Below the pieces are notes generated by a model, which ran no database searches, had not been told where the DNA came from, and saw only the letters and a program-made list of their open reading frames with translations. A stretch of 64,000 nt of DNA from Tethya wilhelma. Its lineage: Eukaryota; Porifera; Demospongiae; Tethyida; Tethyidae. Shown in pieces: positions 61,447 to 64,000 of the stretch. The stretch lies in contig CAXIPT010000005.1 of the NCBI GenBank assembly GCA_964030475.1, forward strand, positions 5,598,875 through 5,662,874. Direction: 5' to 3'. How positions within the stretch are numbered: position 1 is the first letter of the stretch; the number at the start of each line of letters is the position of its first letter. A program made the position numbers and the translations under genes.

Positions 61447-63856
61447 NTGTGTGTGTGTGTGTGTGTGTGTGTATGCGTGCATATGTTTTAAATAGACTTA
61501 CGGGATGGCTTGGAATTGTGTCTTGTTTTCTCCAAATTTGAAGCAGTAAATGAATGCTCCCAGTACAGCTGCATCATCCCTGGTACACTTGTGGTAGCCT
61601 CTGAGATACTTGGGAAGCTCTTGATGGTAGTGGAACTTCACATCAGCTTTCTTGTCTCTACCAATGACTGTATTAGACCACAGCTTCTTCATGAAGAAGA
61701 TTTGGTAGGCCAGATTAGGAGCTGTGCCTGAATTCAATTAAGAGTTAAATATTGAAAACATCACACGATTGAAGGCTTTTGAACTTACCTTCTTTTCCAG
61801 GACGAGCTCCATTCAACCACTCTGTTAGATGACGGACAAAGTCAAAGAAGAAATCTCCATCAGGAACACTGATCACTTTATCACTGATCTTAACGAATAG
61901 GGAGAAACCTTCAGCACTATGCAAACCCAATCGGTTAGCTATGCTGGCACAGAAGTCTTTGGATTGTGTGCTTGAATCCACTTCAAAGGCCTGAATTAAT
62001 AAATTACAATAATAGAATTTTATTGCCTTTATGTTGTGACATGCAATGTCATATACGTATACCTCACTGGTTTCATCTGGAAAGTAAACTTTGTGAAAGA
62101 TCTGGGTTCTCTTGTTCTGGATGGCATCCACTTCAACCAAGTGTGGAGGATAGCGACGGGCACCATTACTGTAATTGTGGTGGAGAAAATGTTGCTTTAG
62201 GTTTACAAATGCTTCATTTGGTAGGACAAATGTCTCACTGAATGGTCTTGTAGAGCCTCTGTTGGCAGTCTGTGGCGATTGTAACTCTGTGGACCTTAGA
62301 ACGAAGGAACTGGTTCATCTCTTTCTGGAGAGTTGTGGAACAAGGGAAGAGTCCTGTAGCCAACCAGAGAAGCTCCCATCCTCTGTCTTCACTACCACGT
62401 GCACGATTATTGTTTCCTGTTAGCTGTTTGATGAGCTGGCAATACACTTCATCACGGAGTTGTTCCTGGATAGGTTGATAATTAAAGTATAATTTGTAAA
62501 ATGGCACACTATAAATATGTGTGTATAATTAATTCACTTACATGGACTAGAGCATGTTCAAAGATCTGATCAGTGAGATGATAATCAGTTGCAAGTCCAT
62601 TATTCTCTGAGGGGTAGTCTCCCATGTACTTCATGATACGTACACCGTGGTTAAAGGGAAAAACCATAAAAAAGTTACCACAAACACATGCACCATAAAG
62701 ATGCAAGCATGAATGCAGTTATGTAATCATCTACATTAGTTCTTCCTTTTCAATAAGGATATCTAGAAAAGACTGGCTGGCTTTCTGTTGAATCTCCTCT
62801 GATTGAGACAAAAGCATCTTCAACAGAGGCTGCTTGATTGGTACCTATGGTTAAACAACAACAACAAACTTGGGAGTCAAAAAACATTCCACTACTCTGT
62901 ATTTTGACTCACCCTGGAGAATGACCAAATTTCATCAGACTTCACGTACACCCTGCGAGAGAGGAGTTTTTTTGGATGTATTGGACGGAAGTGGTCGATG
63001 GAGAATTCCTTGAGAGTGTAGGGTTTACCCTGGTCCTTGAGCATGGCCTCTTGAGGTGCAGACTCAGGTGTGGCAATGATCTCTTCATCACTGGACTGAT
63101 CAGATAAATATCAACTTTAAATCTCTTATATGCATGTATAGCAAAACATTTTTGTTAAAAAATTCATTGTTATGAATGGGTAGTAGACTGCCAAAAGCAA
63201 TTAAATATCTCAATTTTGGCATATGACTACTTCATTCATGCAGTATTCATCCAAACAGTAGTGACAGGCTAACACCAGTATAGACACAACAGAAAATAAA
63301 ACATTGGTCCAGAATTTTCCAAATTCTCATGATAGAAGATCATGTGCATGCAAGCTCTTTATTGATTTCCTACCCAATCTGTCTGTGGTTCAGGTTCCAC
63401 AGAATGATCTTCCTGATGTGTTGGAGATGATGTTATCTCATCTGGCAGTTGTATAAAAGGATCTGCACTGATCTGGTCAGCAGAAGTAGTTTCTTGTACA
63501 CTCATCTGCTTAATATGTTCTTGATCAATGGTGTCTTTTACAGTGCTAGAACTACCAAGCTGTTGTGCTAAGCTATCAAGAACTTGTACACTGTGAAGAA
63601 TGGATAAAAATTTATCAAAATTATGTGGATCCTCTTCAATTTTCATGTGGATATCGAGCAAAAGATAAGTAGCTCTGTTTTCCTCAGAGTTATAGCACCC
63701 AATATTCTGTGCATTTTTTGAGTTTTGCAATGATATTAAGTTCTCTTGAAATGCTTTTCTGGCTACCACTTCCACAACTGGTGATACCGCTTTCACTAGA
63801 CGATCAAAATTTTCTTGGAGACGTTCAGAAGGATTAGTAGTACTGGCTGTAGCCAT
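60400..63856 (-). CDS. CARD-like plus MyTH4-FERM protein without motor
   Basis: Eleven exons in phase: 63856-63374, 63095-62913, 62844-62763, 62639-62542, 62465-62239, 62168-62063, 61990-61789, 61727-61502, 61345-61159, 61101-61018, 60606-60400; 694 residues. Residues about 10-105 are helical and resemble a CARD or other death-fold domain (ending Phe-Asp-Lys-Phe-Leu-Ser-Ile-Leu). The MyTH4 domain spans about 215-375, with [18 protein letters not shown] and Tyr-Pro-Pro-His-Leu-Val-Glu-Val. A FERM domain fills the rest ([14 protein letters not shown]). MyTH4-FERM tails occur in myosins VII, X and XV, binding microtubules and cargo tails; here there is no myosin head. The third intron is AT-AC type. 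Confidence 0.82.
61364..61472. repeat. (GT)n microsatellite
   Basis: About 108 bp of GT with one N at 61447, in an intron of the MyTH4-FERM gene. Confidence 0.95.
62640..62762 (-). other. AT-AC (U12-type) intron
   Basis: On the gene strand the intron starts ATATCCTTATT after TTTCTAG and ends CCCTTTAACCACGGTGTAC before GTATCATGAAG. The donor matches the U12 consensus ATATCCTT; CCCTTTAAC is a good U12 branch site about 11 nt from the AC end. Only this splicing keeps the MyTH4 reading frame and gives [12 protein letters not shown]. Confidence 0.85.
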
Positions 63857-64000
63857 CTCTTGAGGGCCATTTCAGTTGTCTCAATAACTCTGGCCCAAAA
63901 CGGAAGTAATACTGGTCTTATTGGTATTGTAAGTAGCTATAGTTGATAAAACAGTCATCTATATAACGTCATCTTTAGTCTGAAACTCAGTATAATATAA
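63857..64000. other. 5' flank of the MyTH4-FERM gene
   Basis: Only 144 bp remain before the window edge. They should hold the promoter or 5' UTR of the - strand gene; CGGAAG (ETS-type) occurs near 63901. Confidence 0.4.

Overview
Eukaryotic nuclear DNA from an early-branching animal, most consistent with a demosponge (an Amphimedon-like genome; this is inference). Genes are dense and split by many short GT-AG introns. The gene content is metazoan: collagen with a von Willebrand A domain, filamin, DDX3, cyclin B3, Neuralized-type NHR domains, MyTH4-FERM, and CARD and Death domains. Long (CT)n or (AG)n microsatellites, small inverted-repeat elements and a few N bases are scattered through it. 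Spliced models below come from splice-site phase and protein-family continuity read by eye; no transcript data were available.

Layout. 1-226: last exon of an upstream + strand gene. 741-4116 (-): CARD-ZU5-Death protein. 4353-7429 (+): KLHDC1/2-like Kelch protein. 8900-9862 (-): frame-disrupted Kelch locus. 10164-16498 (-): DDX3 RNA helicase with many single-base indels. 16949-20286 (+): cyclin B3. 20905-25085 (-): secreted collagen-vWA protein. 25654-29973 (-): filamin with three CH domains. 30225-33355 (+): SPFH/Band-7-like protein. 32575-37721: a 2.5-kb tandem duplication carrying the last three SPFH exons plus a small secreted Cys-rich gene. 38449-43695: two head-to-head pairs, each an Ig/FN3 receptor (-) and a small glycosylated surface protein (+). 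44579-49029 (-): mitochondrial carrier of the SLC25A14/A30 type with two duplicated exon cassettes. 49622-50605 (-): ribosomal protein L35a. 50930-55310 (+): mitochondrial elongation factor G. 55440-55772 (-): Death-domain ORF. 57012-59152 (-): protein with two NHR domains. 59580-60070 (+): LINE remnant. 60400-63856 (-): CARD-like plus MyTH4-FERM protein.

How it fits together. Six + strand genes start 200-450 bp from the start of a - strand gene, so the window is built largely from divergent pairs with shared promoters (CARD-ZU5-DD/KLHDC2-like, DDX3/CCNB3, filamin/SPFH, two receptor/ligand-like pairs, RPL35A/GFM1). The ends hold several death-fold or adaptor-type proteins, suggesting innate or stress signalling, but no direct link is shown.

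Most notable observations: reciprocal MITE insertions into the two copies of the 2.5-kb duplication; mutually exclusive (by reading frame) exon cassettes in the SLC25 gene; a well-supported AT-AC (U12-type) intron in the MyTH4 domain; and the duplicated receptor/surface-protein pairs, the best candidate here for an undescribed system.
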